Source: Elusimicrobiota bacterium (GTDB lineage: Bacteria; Elusimicrobiota; Elusimicrobia; FEN-1173). From it: a DNA stretch of 64,000 nt. Of this stretch, positions 1-10,454 are shown piece after piece. The stretch lies in NCBI GenBank assembly GCA_016714745.1, contig JADKCG010000003.1, positions 113,185 through 177,184 on the forward strand, written 5' to 3'. The position numbers and the translations under genes were made by a program. Numbering within the stretch: position 1 is the first letter of the stretch; each line of letters starts with the position of its first letter. Below the pieces are notes generated by a model. That model was not told the DNA's origin. It ran no database searches and saw only the letters and a program-made list of their open reading frames with translations.

Positions 1-1969
1 GCCCCAACCCAGCCAAACCGCCCTCCTCTTTTTTGAGTTGAACCCCGGCTTGAAACAATCGGGCGAGATCCGCTTGCCGGATCCCTACGCCCGAATCCCG
101 AACAAAACCAATGAACTCTGTTTTTGTGACAGAATATCCAAGTTTTACCGTCCCGCCTGGCGACGTATGACGAAAAGCGTTCTCCACCAAGTTCGCAATA
201 ACTCGGTGTTCAATGATCGGAGGGTCGCACATCACTTTTATTGACGGAAGAGGAACATCGACGACCCACGTCAATCCTCGTTTCATAGCCTCAATTTTGT
301 ATTTCTCGCGAATAAATGAATAGTGGACATCCATTGGGTTGGGCAAGATTCGAAACATGGCAATTTGGTTGGGCATCATGACTTGCCTCAAATGGAACTG
401 AACAAACCCGGCGTCGGCGGCAACAATTCCCAGGGCTTGTTTTAATTCCGATGTGACCGGCCCAAATGCCCCTGACATCGCAAGCTCGAGATAGTGCATG
501 CTCCCCTTGGGTCCAAACGGTTTCATGAGGTCATGGGCCCACATAGAAGTCATCTGTTGTTGAGCGAGTCCAGAAATTAATGTTTCCATGCGGTGTTCGC
601 TACGGTGAGCGAGTTCGGTTAAATGTCCCAGGTCAATGTCGTTGTAAGGACGACCGTCCTCTCGAGCTGAAATATTGACGATCGCATGGAGATCTCCGCG
701 AAAAAAGATCGGCAACGAAACGGCGGAATGGAGAAAATCCATTTCTTGGCGAAGGGGTTCGGCCTGGACCGATCCCACGCGCTCCACTAATAAATCGGCC
801 ACGCAAGCGATGGGGTCTTTCCGGAAATGATTTGCCATCGGTCCGTCCGACGGGGCAGAGAGGAATTTGGCTTGCCCCTCATTCAGCCCAAAATGGGCCC
901 TTATTCTAAACCATGTCCCGTCCCCATCACGCATAAGCACGTTGCATGATTGAGCCTCAACAAGGATTTTGACTTTTCCTACGATGGCCCAAGGGAGCTG
1001 ATCGAGCGTCTCCACCGTTGAAAACGTCGCCAAAACTTTGCGTGCTTCAACCCGGGAGATGTAACGACCTCGAAACAAGGGAAAGCGATCCACCCACGAA
1101 GAAAGCCCTGGCAATAACCTTTCAAACAAAAACGGACTGCCACCGACAGCGATTAAACAGGAAATGAACCAAAAGACATTAGGACGAGCCCCCAATAGGA
1201 CGAAGGGCCCAACAGAAAGAGCAATCCCTCCGAACGCGTAGAGTAACCAAATGGTCCCATATCGAAAAGCAAGGTTTGCATCCATCACATTGTAACGCAA
1301 AACCGCATAACTCAATAAGACGGTAGACGCGGCAACACCAAGAACACCGAAAGGATAAAGTGGAATGTTTTTGACCAAGGGAAAAGTGGTTGCCGAACCT
1401 AAAAAACCTACAAGACCAAAAACAAAAAACGCGATGAGTCTGTTTCGTTGATGGCCAGAAGATTGACGTATTCCGCGGAAAACAATTCCCAGGGCCCAAA
1501 CCAGGGACCCTGTGAAAATCAACGACCAAAATCCAAAAAGGAATCCCGGCGAATCGTCGTAAAAACGGAACCCGAGTTTAGGAGCCACACGCCCGACAAA
1601 CAAAGGCGTGAAATTGGCAAAGCTAAATACAGCGCTTGCCCCAAAGAGAAACCAACCACAAATTCGATTGATTTTTTGCCCAGTCAATTCGGAACTCACC
1701 CAGAGCCAAACAAGGGAGACCCAAATCGACCCACAATAGGAAAACCGCATCCACCCCAACGCCGCGCCATAAGTTGTGGAGATGGACATCAGGGCGCGGC
1801 CAGAACTCCAAGCAAAAGTGCAACCCATCGAAAGTCGCCAGGCAAGTGTCAGTCGAGGGGCCTCTTTCACCCGAAGAAACGAGGCCAGCACAACGGAGGA
1901 CACAGCAGAAAACATCATGGAACCAAAATAGTAGATATCCACATCGTTACCAAGAAGGATTTCGTTCAT
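1..1969 (-). CDS. Sensor histidine kinase 1 with multi-pass N-terminus, GAF-like and ATPase domains (3' end outside window)
   Basis: An uninterrupted minus-strand frame runs from an ATG at 1969 to the window edge (656 codons) with no stop. The first ~260 residues form about seven hydrophobic segments. They are followed by a linker (DRFPLFRGRY) shared with the kinases at 4850 and 8140, a GAF-like region, the H-box WAHDLMKPFGPKGS, an N-box (HRVIANLVENAFRHT), a G1 box (DSGVGI) and the start of G2 (GLAGLG), where the window ends. It should be a membrane kinase autophosphorylating on the His of AHDL. The residue after His is Asp rather than the usual Glu, as in PrsK-like kinases. It is divergent from the PilZ-hydrolase gene. 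Its signal and partner regulator are not visible. Confidence 0.87.
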   Translation of the reverse strand, partial: MNEILLGNDVDIYYFGSMMFSAVSSVVLASFLRVKEAPRLTLAWRLSMGCTFAWSSGRALMSISTTYGAALGWMRFSYCGSIWVSLVWLWVSSELTGQKINRICGWFLFGASAVFSFANFTPLFVGRVAPKLGFRFYDDSPGFLFGFWSLIFTGSLVWALGIVFRGIRQSSGHQRNRLIAFFVFGLVGFLGSATTFPLVKNIPLYPFGVLGVAASTVLLSYAVLRYNVMDANLAFRYGTIWLLYAFGGIALSVGPFVLLGARPNVFWFISCLIAVGGSPFLFERLLPGLSSWVDRFPLFRGRYISRVEARKVLATFSTVETLDQLPWAIVGKVKILVEAQSCNVLMRDGDGTWFRIRAHFGLNEGQAKFLSAPSDGPMANHFRKDPIACVADLLVERVGSVQAEPLRQEMDFLHSAVSLPIFFRGDLHAIVNISAREDGRPYNDIDLGHLTELAHRSEHRMETLISGLAQQQMTSMWAHDLMKPFGPKGSMHYLELAMSGAFGPVTSELKQALGIVAADAGFVQFHLRQVMMPNQIAMFRILPNPMDVHYSFIREKYKIEAMKRGLTWVVDVPLPSIKVMCDPPIIEHRVIANLVENAFRHTSPGGTVKLGYSVTKTEFIGFVRDSGVGIRQADLARLFQAGVQLKKEEGGLAGLG

Positions 1970-1970
1970 T

Positions 1971-1986
1971 GTTGATCAACATTATA
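1971..1986 (-). promoter_or_regulatory. -10 box and 10-bp palindrome just upstream of kinase 1
   Basis: On the minus strand TATAAT (1986-1981) is followed at once by the perfect palindrome GTTGATCAAC (1980-1971) and then the ATG at 1969. The -10 box is only 11 nt from the start codon, so the transcript would be nearly leaderless and the palindrome would lie at the transcription start. No convincing -35 box is seen at 16-18 bp. The operator role is inferred. Confidence 0.4.
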
Positions 1987-2675
1987 ACCAGAAAAGATGG
2001 AAAGATCGTTCTTTAGTCAATGGAATTGCCGTAAAGTGCTCCAAATTTTTAGGGGGGGGGGACTTGATTTAAAGTTTGTTGGGGGGTATGATCTTCCCAG
2101 GGTTTAAGTTCCTCTGCTAAAACCCATTAGCGCCAGTGAAGCAAGGCGATTTTTTTGATCCAAGATCTGACGATTTTCTTCAAAAAAGGCTCCTGGGAGG
2201 GACCATGCGAAGAATGGTCTTCGGAATTTCAGCATCGATCTTGGCTGGTTCCGTTTCGGGGGTTCGCGAAAGCCAAGTATTAAACTTTAAATTAACCCCC
2301 TGCCTCGCAAACCAACTGCCCGATTTAATCCAAGTAGCCCCCAGCACCTCTTGCGTTATTCTTAAATCCCAAATCTCGGAATACGTTCTAGATTTCATAA
2401 CCAACCGCAGTCTCTACACCAAAATCGCAGCATCCAACATGGCCCATAATAATCGAGTCGCCAAATCTTCATTCGCCATCAAGTTAATTAATAGATCAAC
2501 TGGGTTTTCCAGCGAAGCCCCCCATCGAAAAGGGAAAACGGCGAGTGTATTTCCCCATCCAATTGGAGAAAATAGTGGTCTTTTCCCTTAAAAATTTCGC
2601 GATTTTTCATTAATTTTGAGGGAAATGGACGAATATGAAAAAGCTAAAGGGTTTCTTCTAACAAAAGGATATTTC
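1987..2675. other. Divergent interval without a supported gene
   Basis: This lies between kinase 1 (minus) and the PilZ fusion (plus). It holds a run of ten G at 2052-2061 and a second G run near 2091. Both strands have short open frames, but none shows a recognisable domain, a good ribosome site or a family match. The minus frame from about 2591 to 2180 is continuous apart from one TAG and reads like a possible old gene relic. I could not identify it. Confidence 0.4.
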
Positions 2676-4849
2676 ATGGAGAAAATGCCACCACCCACCG
2701 CGTCCCCGACGGCTCCCCAAAATAACTTAAACGGAATCTATTCCATGGATAAGCGGGATGGCGAACCTGAGGATCGCTATAATAAAAATCCTAATTTTCA
2801 AGAATACTCAGACCGTCGTAATGTCCCTCGCCTCAGAGTTAAACTTGAAGTCACTCTTGATTTTTTTGACCCCTCAAAAGCACGAATCACTTCTGTCACC
2901 GGAACCGTGACTAGCCTTTCGGAATCAGGAGTAACTGTCATATTAGCCGCATTAACCTCCCTTCCAGGGAATATTTATCTCGAGATTTGGTCGCCAAACA
3001 AGTCACCACTCCTGAAAGGAGCGGCCGAAGTTCGATGGATGAGAGCTCTCCCTTTGGGAAGAGGGTTTGAGTATGGACTCCATTTTTCCAATATCTCTCC
3101 TCCATTTGATTTGCCAATTAGGCAATTTCTTTCAAGTCTACTAACGGATAAAACTGCGAATAAAGATCGGCGAATAAAATCAACCGTTCATACAGAGCCA
3201 TTTCAACTTGTCAATAGACACGGCCGAAGAATTTTTGGGTTCATTGATCGCCCTGTCGATTCGATGGTCAACACCTCCGATGCTTTCGTTGTTCTCCCAC
3301 CAGCTTACGGTGAAACAAAAACGGGAGCCGTCACCCTTGGCTATTTTTTCTCGGTTAACGGCATCAGTGCTGTTCGCTATGATGCGTCTGACCACGTCGG
3401 TGAGAGTGAGGGAACCATTCTTGAATGTACTCTTAAGAAAATGCATGACGACCTCATCGATGTCATAACCCACCTTCGTAAAATATGGGGAGCGAGGAGG
3501 GTGGCGCTCGTCGCTTCAAGCCTTGCCGCGCGTGTCGCTATCAAAGTTGCAGCAGAAGATGGCGGGATTCAATTCCTCGGGCGTTTGTTCCTGTAGTTAA
3601 TTTGCAAAAAACCTTAGCGGCAGTTTATAACGAAGATCTCATTGGGGGAACAATTGAAGGGAAACGCTGGGGAACAATTAATATGCTTGGATTCCAAATC
3701 AACGCGAATGAGTTTTTGTCCGACGCCATACGGTGGAATTTTCATTTGCCCGAAACCACCCTTGAGGATATGAAAAAGATTAAAATTCCCTTTTGCCTCA
3801 TTGCTGGAGCAAATGACCCTTGGGTAAATCACAATGAAATTAAATCTTTGCTGAATTTGGCTGAAGGTAATATGGGTGAATTTATTTTAATGAACGACGC
3901 CATTCACCAACTTTACGAAAATCCGAGCACCGTAAAAGAAATACTTAAACAAATCGTCATGCGCGTTCAAAAATCATTTGAATTGAGTGGAAATGCATTG
4001 CCTCAATTGAGAGAACCGAACTTCCGTGAGATTGCACTCCAGTCTCGCCTTGAAAAGGAAAGATTACGTGTATCTTCTCCGACCTCCAATACCACTGAGG
4101 ATGAGGGGTTTTGGAGTGGCTACTTAGAACGGTTTCATTTCATCATTAGAATTCCCGAATATCGTCGGTTCTATGAGAAATTATCAACCTTGCTTGGCCC
4201 TCTTCAACCAGGGGATGAGATCCTCGATGCGGGTTGTGGAAACGGCAGTTTTGGAGTATGGCTCTTGACCAATAATTTTCAGGAAAAAGACCAGTCACCG
4301 TTGCGCCAGTTTCCTTTTCGCTTCACATACACGGGGGCCGATCTGGTCCCCTCTGCTCTTGTTTCCGCACAATCAACCCACAGTCAGATTTTGAAAAATA
4401 TCCCTGTTAATAGCAATAAAGACAGGCCAGTGTATAATTATAATATTAGCGATTTAAATAAACCAATGCCCTACCTGAATGGATACTTTGATAAAATTTG
4501 TTGCAATCTCGTTATTTCCTATCTTACAAACCCACGTTGGGTATTGGGAGAACTTGTTCGAATACTGAAACCTGGAGGGCATCTTGTAGCTTCCAGCTTA
4601 AAACCCAGCCCCGACCTATCCTTAATTTACAGCTCTTTCATTGAAGAAGCAAATTCAAAAGATGAGCTTGAAGAAGCAAGAAGACTACTAAATAATGCCT
4701 CCTCAATTTTAGAAAAGGAACGCCATGGGCAATTTAAGTTTTTAGGTGAGAATGAGCTTTCTTCGATGGCCCGTGAATTAGAGGTTTCAAACTTCAGTAT
4801 TGAACGCTCATTTGGAAATCAGGCAAACGTAATTAAGATCGTCAAATAG
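2676..4849 (+). CDS. PilZ - LuxD-like acyl hydrolase - SAM methyltransferase fusion (one frameshift)
   Basis: Three domains lie in order. First is a PilZ domain (RRNVPR at ~residue 47, then LSESG). Next is an alpha/beta hydrolase resembling LuxD, the acyl-ACP thioesterase of bioluminescence operons: nucleophile elbow VASSLAAR at ~280, PVVNLQKTL, acid region AGANDPWV and a late His in NDAIHQL. Last is a class I methyltransferase (motif I LDAGCGNGSFG). The frame is lost at the GGG run 3579-3581; adding one G rejoins both halves exactly inside the conserved VVNL region. I start at ATG 2676, behind an AAAGGA site; an upstream TTG at 2616 has no site. The stop abuts the ATG of the next kinase gene, so they are probably co-transcribed. 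PilZ suggests c-di-GMP control of a fatty-acyl activity. The real product is uncertain because of the frameshift. Confidence 0.75.
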
Positions 4850-6894
4850 ATGTCACTTTACGCATTTGGTGGACTCCTTAATACCTTAACTAGCGGAGTG
4901 CTTGCTGTTGTCGTCTTGCTTCGGGGGAAGAGGACATCTCGTGAGTTTTCCTTTGCCTCCTTTGCTTTGGCGGTTAGTGTTTGGAGCTATTTCTACTATT
5001 GTTGGGTAACTTCAACTGATGCTCCCTCCGCACTCTTTTACTCTCGGGCTTTTATGTTTCCCGCAATCTTTATCCCAATTTTTTTCTTTCACTTTAGTGT
5101 CATTTTATTGGGGGAAGTGACCACACAACGTTTATGGATATCGTTTGGTTACATCCTTGCATTTTTTCTTGCTTTAACTAATCTATCTAACGGAATTGTT
5201 CGTCAAGTTGAGCCCAGAATGGGTTTTCCCCTTTGGCCGGTTCCAGGGATATTTTTTCATATGCATCTCGCCATGTTTGCTTCTTACGTTATTTTTTTTA
5301 TGTACCTGATGTTTCGATCATTTCTGCGAGCGACAGGGGTTCAGAAAGAACAAATCCGATATTCCCTTTTTGCCGCTGCAATCGGATTTGGGGGAGGGAT
5401 GACCAACTATTTTCTTTGGTATAACATCCCCGTTAAACCATTCGGGAATGTGCTTGTTTCAGTTTTTGTCGCCATTATTGCCTACACAATCCTTCGTTTT
5501 CGTTTGATGGATATTAACCTTGTCTTTCGATATATTTCCGTCTACCTAATATACATCGTTGGAATCGGTGCCCCGGTGTTAGGTTTCGCTGTGTGGTCCA
5601 ATTTCGGTATTTCAGAAAACTTGACCATTCTTTTCACGTTAATTGTTGGTCCGATTTTATTCATAAAATTTCGAGAATCATTAACAAATGTTGTTGATAC
5701 TCTTCCCCTTTTCGCCGTCGATACCTTCGGTTTTCTGACATACAGGCACAGGTTGACTTGATCAATAACGCTTATTCAATAGAGGATTGGGCGAAAAGAT
5801 TATCCACCGCCTTAAAAACGCTTTTTAATTCAAAAAGCGTTAGCGTAATGCTCCGAGATGATAAGAAGAAATATTTTTTAATCCGGGCGGGGTATGGGTT
5901 GAATCCAGGGGAAACGGAATTATTGTCCGTGCCATTCTCCAGTTCGCTTATCTACCGGTTTGAACAATCTAATGATCTTTTATTAAGAGACTTTCTCCCA
6001 ACGACATTAGCCAAGGCTGGGCGGGCATCACTAAACGAAGATTTGGTTTTTCTTCATTCTTCGATTTCATTACCTCTCTACTTAAAGGGCCACCTAGAGG
6101 GGATCGTTAACTTAGATGAAAAGATAAATGAGGCTATGTTCAATGATCTGGACTTGGCGAACCTTGTTTACTTGGTGCGAGGAGCGGAACATGCCCTACA
6201 ATCAATGGTGAGTGGTTTAAGTCATGAACAAAGAACATCCGTTTGGGCACATGACTTAGTTAAACCTTTCACAGGTAAAGGGAGTTTCCATTTTTTAACT
6301 GAAATATTAGAGGGAAGCTTTGGTGAAATTTCCGATGACCTCGCGACCGCATTAAAGCTAGTAACCTCCGATATGGAGTTCGTGAGGAGAAACCTTGATA
6401 AATTAATTAAACCTGGGGATGACGAATTCGATTTGAGACCTCGACCTCTTACGGGCGTTTATGAAAGGATCAGGGAGAAATACACCATTCAAGCCATCGA
6501 GCAAGGAATACGGTGGCGAGTCTTGGAACCCTCTGAAAACACACAGATTCTTTGCGATATGCCCATGATCGAGCACCGCGTTATTGCAAATCTTGTTGAA
6601 AACGCTTTCAGATATACTCCCAGAGCGGGTGAAGTTGAGTTGGGGGGAAAAATCGATGGGAGCGTCTTCATCGGGTATGTGCGAGACACTGGGGTTGGAA
6701 TACGGGAAGAGGAAAAGCAAAATTTGTTCTCTTTTGGGACACAAGGATCGAGCGGGGAAAAAGGGCTGGCAGGGTTGGGGCTACACAGTGTCAAATCCGT
6801 TGTGGAAGCTCATGGGGGCAAGGTCTGGGTTGAAAGTGAATTTGGGAAGGGAAGCTGTTTCTTTTTCCAACTACCGGTGGCTAATGCCGCATAA
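4850..6894 (+). CDS. Sensor histidine kinase 2, same family as kinase 1 (one frameshift)
   Basis: The ATG directly follows the stop of the PilZ fusion. Residues 1-300 carry seven to eight hydrophobic segments. The second part has a GAF-like domain, H-box SVWAHDLVKPFTGKGS, N-box HRVIANLVENAFRYT, G1 DTGVGI and G2 GLAGLGLHSVKSV. The two parts are in different frames; restoring one T to the run at 5709-5712 gives LPLFRRRYLRFSDIQ, which matches the linker DRLPPFRGRY of the kinase at 8140. The complete protein would be about 681 aa. Upstream lies an acyl hydrolase and downstream a FadL porin, so a fatty-acid-like signal is a reasonable guess only. Whether the deletion is biological or a sequencing error cannot be told here. 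Confidence 0.78.
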
Positions 6895-6907
6895 CAAGGA
6901 GGCATTC

Positions 6908-8158
6908 ATGATTAATTCAAAAAAGGCAGGGCTCTTTTGGTGTTTAATGATAGGATTTCTGGCGAATATCCGAGGAGAAGGGCTTCGTATTTACCAACCG
7001 TCGGCCGAATCTCAAATGCGGGCCGAAGCCGTAGTGGCAAGCGGTTCAGATGCGGGTGTTGCTTGGCACAACCCGGCCATGCTGACCACTTTAGGAAAAG
7101 GAGATGTCTCTTTTAACTTTGACAATCTGATTTTGAAAAGCAAATACACGGATCCGTCGGGGGTAGTTGAAAAAAGCAATAAGACCTACTTCCCACTCCC
7201 CAGCCTTTATTTTGGACAAAAAATAGGACAAACTCCTTGGGCCATAGGACTTAGCATCAATACTCCCTTTGGTTTGAGTACCGAGTATTCAAAGACAAGC
7301 GCTTTCCGGTATATTACCACCGGAGGAGAGGTCCAGGTTTTGGGGATTAACCCCAGTGCGGCGTATGCATTGACTCCAAAATTATCGGTGGCGTTGGGAG
7401 CTTCCTATTTCTATTCAACGGCCGAGCTGAACCAGCAAGTTCCGGGAGCGGCGGTTTCCCCATTTTTGGCGGGCATGGACCTGCAGGGGAAAGTGAAAGG
7501 ACATGGTGATGGCTATGGAATGAACGCGGCTATGTTTTTACAACTCTCGGCTGAGGATACCCTTGGGGTCAGTTATCGAAGTCAGGTCGTTGTGAAGTAT
7601 TCGGGGGGAGATTCCACTATTTCGATTCCAGGGGGGGCGAACGTCGTCCAGGGCTCCGCCAAAACGTCAATCCGATATCCCGACACAATCAATCTTGGAT
7701 TTGCCCACCATTTCTCAAAAGGTTTGGTGGAGGTGGGTGGCGGTTGGACGAATTATACTGATGCCAAGCAAGTCGTCGTCCAAGCTTCTGGCCAACCCGA
7801 TAATGTCACAAACTTATACTGGAAAAATTCCGGCTCCCTAAGAATCGGAGGAGAGTATTGGCTTCGCAATAACTATTCTCTTTCTGGTGGCTACGAATAT
7901 ATCCTTTCCCCTACCCGCGAATCGACATATACTCCGCTGGTTCCTGATGGGAACCACCATATGTTCTGTTCCGGTCTAACAAATAAGCGTGGAAATTTAA
8001 CTCTCCGTCTTCCCCTCGTTGTCTTTATTCAAACAGGCCGAAGCAACGTCGACAGCAAGGTCGCTGACAGTTTCGGCGCAGGACAAAATGTCGACGGTAA
8101 ATATAATTTGACAGGGTATGAAATCGGCCTTGGAGCCAGTTATCGGTTTGGAGGATAA
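6908..8158 (+). CDS. FadL-family outer-membrane hydrophobic-compound porin
   Basis: The 416-aa protein starts at ATG 6908, 13 nt after the kinase 2 stop, with a strong AAGGAGG site. The N-terminus is a signal peptide (GLFWCLMIGFLANIRGEG). The mature N-terminus carries the FadL hallmark of an Asn-Pro-Ala signature in a 'small residue, AWHNPAML' context, followed by alternating beta-strand sequence, repeated G-x-N/S-x-NTPFGL motifs and a terminal aromatic strand ending YRFGG. FadL/TodX proteins take up long-chain fatty acids or aromatics across the outer membrane. It ends the apparent operon PilZ-LuxD-methyltransferase / kinase 2 / FadL. Its 3' end overlaps the convergent kinase 3 gene by 19 nt. 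Substrate unknown. Confidence 0.85.
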   Translation: MINSKKAGLFWCLMIGFLANIRGEGLRIYQPSAESQMRAEAVVASGSDAGVAWHNPAMLTTLGKGDVSFNFDNLILKSKYTDPSGVVEKSNKTYFPLPSLYFGQKIGQTPWAIGLSINTPFGLSTEYSKTSAFRYITTGGEVQVLGINPSAAYALTPKLSVALGASYFYSTAELNQQVPGAAVSPFLAGMDLQGKVKGHGDGYGMNAAMFLQLSAEDTLGVSYRSQVVVKYSGGDSTISIPGGANVVQGSAKTSIRYPDTINLGFAHHFSKGLVEVGGGWTNYTDAKQVVVQASGQPDNVTNLYWKNSGSLRIGGEYWLRNNYSLSGGYEYILSPTRESTYTPLVPDGNHHMFCSGLTNKRGNLTLRLPLVVFIQTGRSNVDSKVADSFGAGQNVDGKYNLTGYEIGLGASYRFGG

Positions 8159-10197
8159 TCGCGTCTGAGAGAAAAGAAAAACGTTGCCCCTTGTCCCACT
8201 TCGCTTTCCACCCACACTTGGCCGCCGTGGGATTCGATGACGCTTTTTACGCTGGCGAGACCCAGGCCCGCGAGGCCTTTGTTCTTGGGGTCGAGCTGGG
8301 TGCCCGGGGTAAAAAGGAGGGGGATGTCCTCTTTCTGAATTCCGGGGCCCGTATCTTTGACAAAGCCCACAAATGAATTGCCTTCAACGCGGTAGCCCAC
8401 TTCAACCGTTCCGCCTTTTGGGGTGTGGCGGAGGGCATTTTCCAGCAGATTGCCAAACACCCGACGTTCAATGGAAGGTTCATCGGCGGAAACTAGAATG
8501 GTTTCAGGAACTTCGGCCACGATCCATGTGATTCCGTTTTCTTGGGCCGTCCTCCTGTAACGATCACGCAAACGATCGAAAATTTCCTTGAGGTGAACGG
8601 GTTTTATTTTTAGAGTACAAGGTGAAACTGAACCCACCACGTTCTTTAGATTTGATCGAATAAAATCCACGTCCGATTGCATGTCCAGCAGAGCTTCTCG
8701 TCCGGCTCGATCAAGCTCTCCGTGTTTCCCTGAAAGGAAATCACCCAAGGTTTGAAAGGTTCCCTTTGGTCCCAGCGGGTGCATGAGGTCGTGGGCCCAA
8801 ACCGCGGCGTACCTATTGGCTAGGGCGCCGCTCAAAAGTGCGTTCAGGGCCAACTCCGCTGACTTTGCTAGCCCGTGAAGACCCGCAAAATCGATGTCGT
8901 TATACATGTCCCGCCCAATCTTTGGACCCAAACATAAGAGAGCGTAAACTTGATCTCCGTAGGAAATGGGAACAATCGCTGTCGTACCCAAAAACTCCAT
9001 TTCCCGTTGAAGGTCGCGAGATTCAGGCAACGTTTCCATTTCGATCAGTTCTTTCAATAGAATCCCTCCCGACCTGGCCCGAGCCACCAGAGGGCCATCG
9101 CTCGCCACGGAAAGAAAAACTCTTTTTGGAGTGGGGATCCCCTCTCCTGCCATGACCAGGAAAGACCCTTCGTTTGTATCACGCACGAGCACATAACAGG
9201 ATTCAGGACAAAGAATTTCCCGCACCGCCTTCAGTAACCGTTCCGCCCATCCCCCCAACGACCCGCCTTGGGACACTTCTCGCTCGTGGTGTTCTAAAAC
9301 ACGCAATGCGCCGTACCGGCCACGGAAAGGAGGGAGACGATCCACCAAACCCAGCACTTTTGCAGAGCATCGCTGAATCAAGAAATACCCAATTGTCGGT
9401 ATAACAAAGGAAACGGCGGCAACCCAAGGTTGTCCAGACAACAACCACATGAGTCCACCCAAAGGCAATCCCAAAGCGCAACCCAAAACCAAATAGACCA
9501 CAGAAAACCGAAAAGCCATATTAATGTCCATCATACGAGCGCGAAGGATGGTGATCGGCACCAAAGAAACGTAGATCAGTTCAATTAAAAAATAAACGGG
9601 TGGAATAGATGGTTCGCACATGCTCAAGAGGTAGAGGACCCCCGCAATTGTTCCCACCCATATGCCCAGAGCAATGTATTTGAGTTGGTTTCGTTTGAGG
9701 CCTTCAGCTCGCCGCCAGGCGGAATGAAGCCCCACAAGGGCCGCCCCTAGAGAAAAAACTAAATAAATCGCGAAAAGGAAGAAAAGGGGGCCGGGGACTT
9801 CAATGAAGATAGGGCGAGTTTTTACGTCACGAATCAAGAAAGGGGTGAAACTTATTGCGGAAAGGAAGACAGCGAAGACCCCGTGAATTCTCGATATGGT
9901 GCGACCCAAAAAATGGCCACCCAGAACTTCCGTTGCAAATCGGAAGAAAACAAACACAAGTAAGGTGGCCCACACATACGATAAACGGTCGAAAAACAAT
10001 GATAAACCATGGGTCGGCGCCAGGACGGTCACCGGATCGCTTATGTTCCATAGCCCCAAGAATAAATTTGAAAGGGCAAACAATCGGCTCACACGCCGGT
10101 CGGACCCGTGAAGAAAAAGGAAGGCGGCAAAAACGAAACATGCCGTCGCGGCAATCGTCGCCGTGATCAACCGAAAATGTAGCCAATCAGTGGTCAT
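8140..10197 (-). CDS. Sensor histidine kinase 3 with multi-pass N-terminus
   Basis: The only intact full-length member of this family in the window (685 aa from ATG 10197; a start at 10383 is possible but the extra residues look non-coding). Residues 1-270 contain seven or eight transmembrane segments. Then come linker DRLPPFRGRY, a GAF-like domain (~300-470), H-box AVWAHDLMHPLGPKGT, N-box RRVFGNLLENALRHT, G1 DTGPGI and G2 GLAGLGLASVKSV, ending in a typical ATPase C-terminus (GQGATFFFSL). The gene is convergent with FadL and overlaps its end. No response-regulator gene lies beside it, so phosphotransfer must go to an unlinked partner. No clear promoter was found. Confidence 0.88.
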   Translation of the reverse strand: MTTDWLHFRLITATIAATACFVFAAFLFLHGSDRRVSRLFALSNLFLGLWNISDPVTVLAPTHGLSLFFDRLSYVWATLLVFVFFRFATEVLGGHFLGRTISRIHGVFAVFLSAISFTPFLIRDVKTRPIFIEVPGPLFFLFAIYLVFSLGAALVGLHSAWRRAEGLKRNQLKYIALGIWVGTIAGVLYLLSMCEPSIPPVYFLIELIYVSLVPITILRARMMDINMAFRFSVVYLVLGCALGLPLGGLMWLLSGQPWVAAVSFVIPTIGYFLIQRCSAKVLGLVDRLPPFRGRYGALRVLEHHEREVSQGGSLGGWAERLLKAVREILCPESCYVLVRDTNEGSFLVMAGEGIPTPKRVFLSVASDGPLVARARSGGILLKELIEMETLPESRDLQREMEFLGTTAIVPISYGDQVYALLCLGPKIGRDMYNDIDFAGLHGLAKSAELALNALLSGALANRYAAVWAHDLMHPLGPKGTFQTLGDFLSGKHGELDRAGREALLDMQSDVDFIRSNLKNVVGSVSPCTLKIKPVHLKEIFDRLRDRYRRTAQENGITWIVAEVPETILVSADEPSIERRVFGNLLENALRHTPKGGTVEVGYRVEGNSFVGFVKDTGPGIQKEDIPLLFTPGTQLDPKNKGLAGLGLASVKSVIESHGGQVWVESEVGQGATFFFSLRRDYPPNR

Positions 10198-10454
10198 GGC
10201 ATTCGTTGGCGACAGATTATTAAAGTGCGTAAAAGTTTTCCCACAAAATACATCTCTTTGGCCTCCCGGCCTAGCACATGTTTGTAAACTTCTGTCACTG
10301 CAACAAAAGCCACTATTGACGTCATTTGCCGATTTTTTTAGACCGTCCCCCATGAAACAACACATTCTCCCTGAAGGGGTCAAACAACAAATCTACCTGA
10401 TTCAAGGTCACAGAGAAATGTTCGATATCATCCAATCCCTTCTGGACGGGCCGA
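10198..10454. other. Upstream region of kinase 3, no gene seen
   Basis: These 257 bases separate kinase 3 from the remnant of a related kinase. They hold no frame with coding character, no tRNA-like structure and no strong promoter match on the minus strand. Any control region of kinase 3 must lie here. Confidence 0.35.

Noticed and set aside
2136..2591. Plus-strand open frame of 151 codons
   Set aside because: No signal peptide, domain or ribosome site. The opposite strand shows an equally long relic. Left as unassigned interval.
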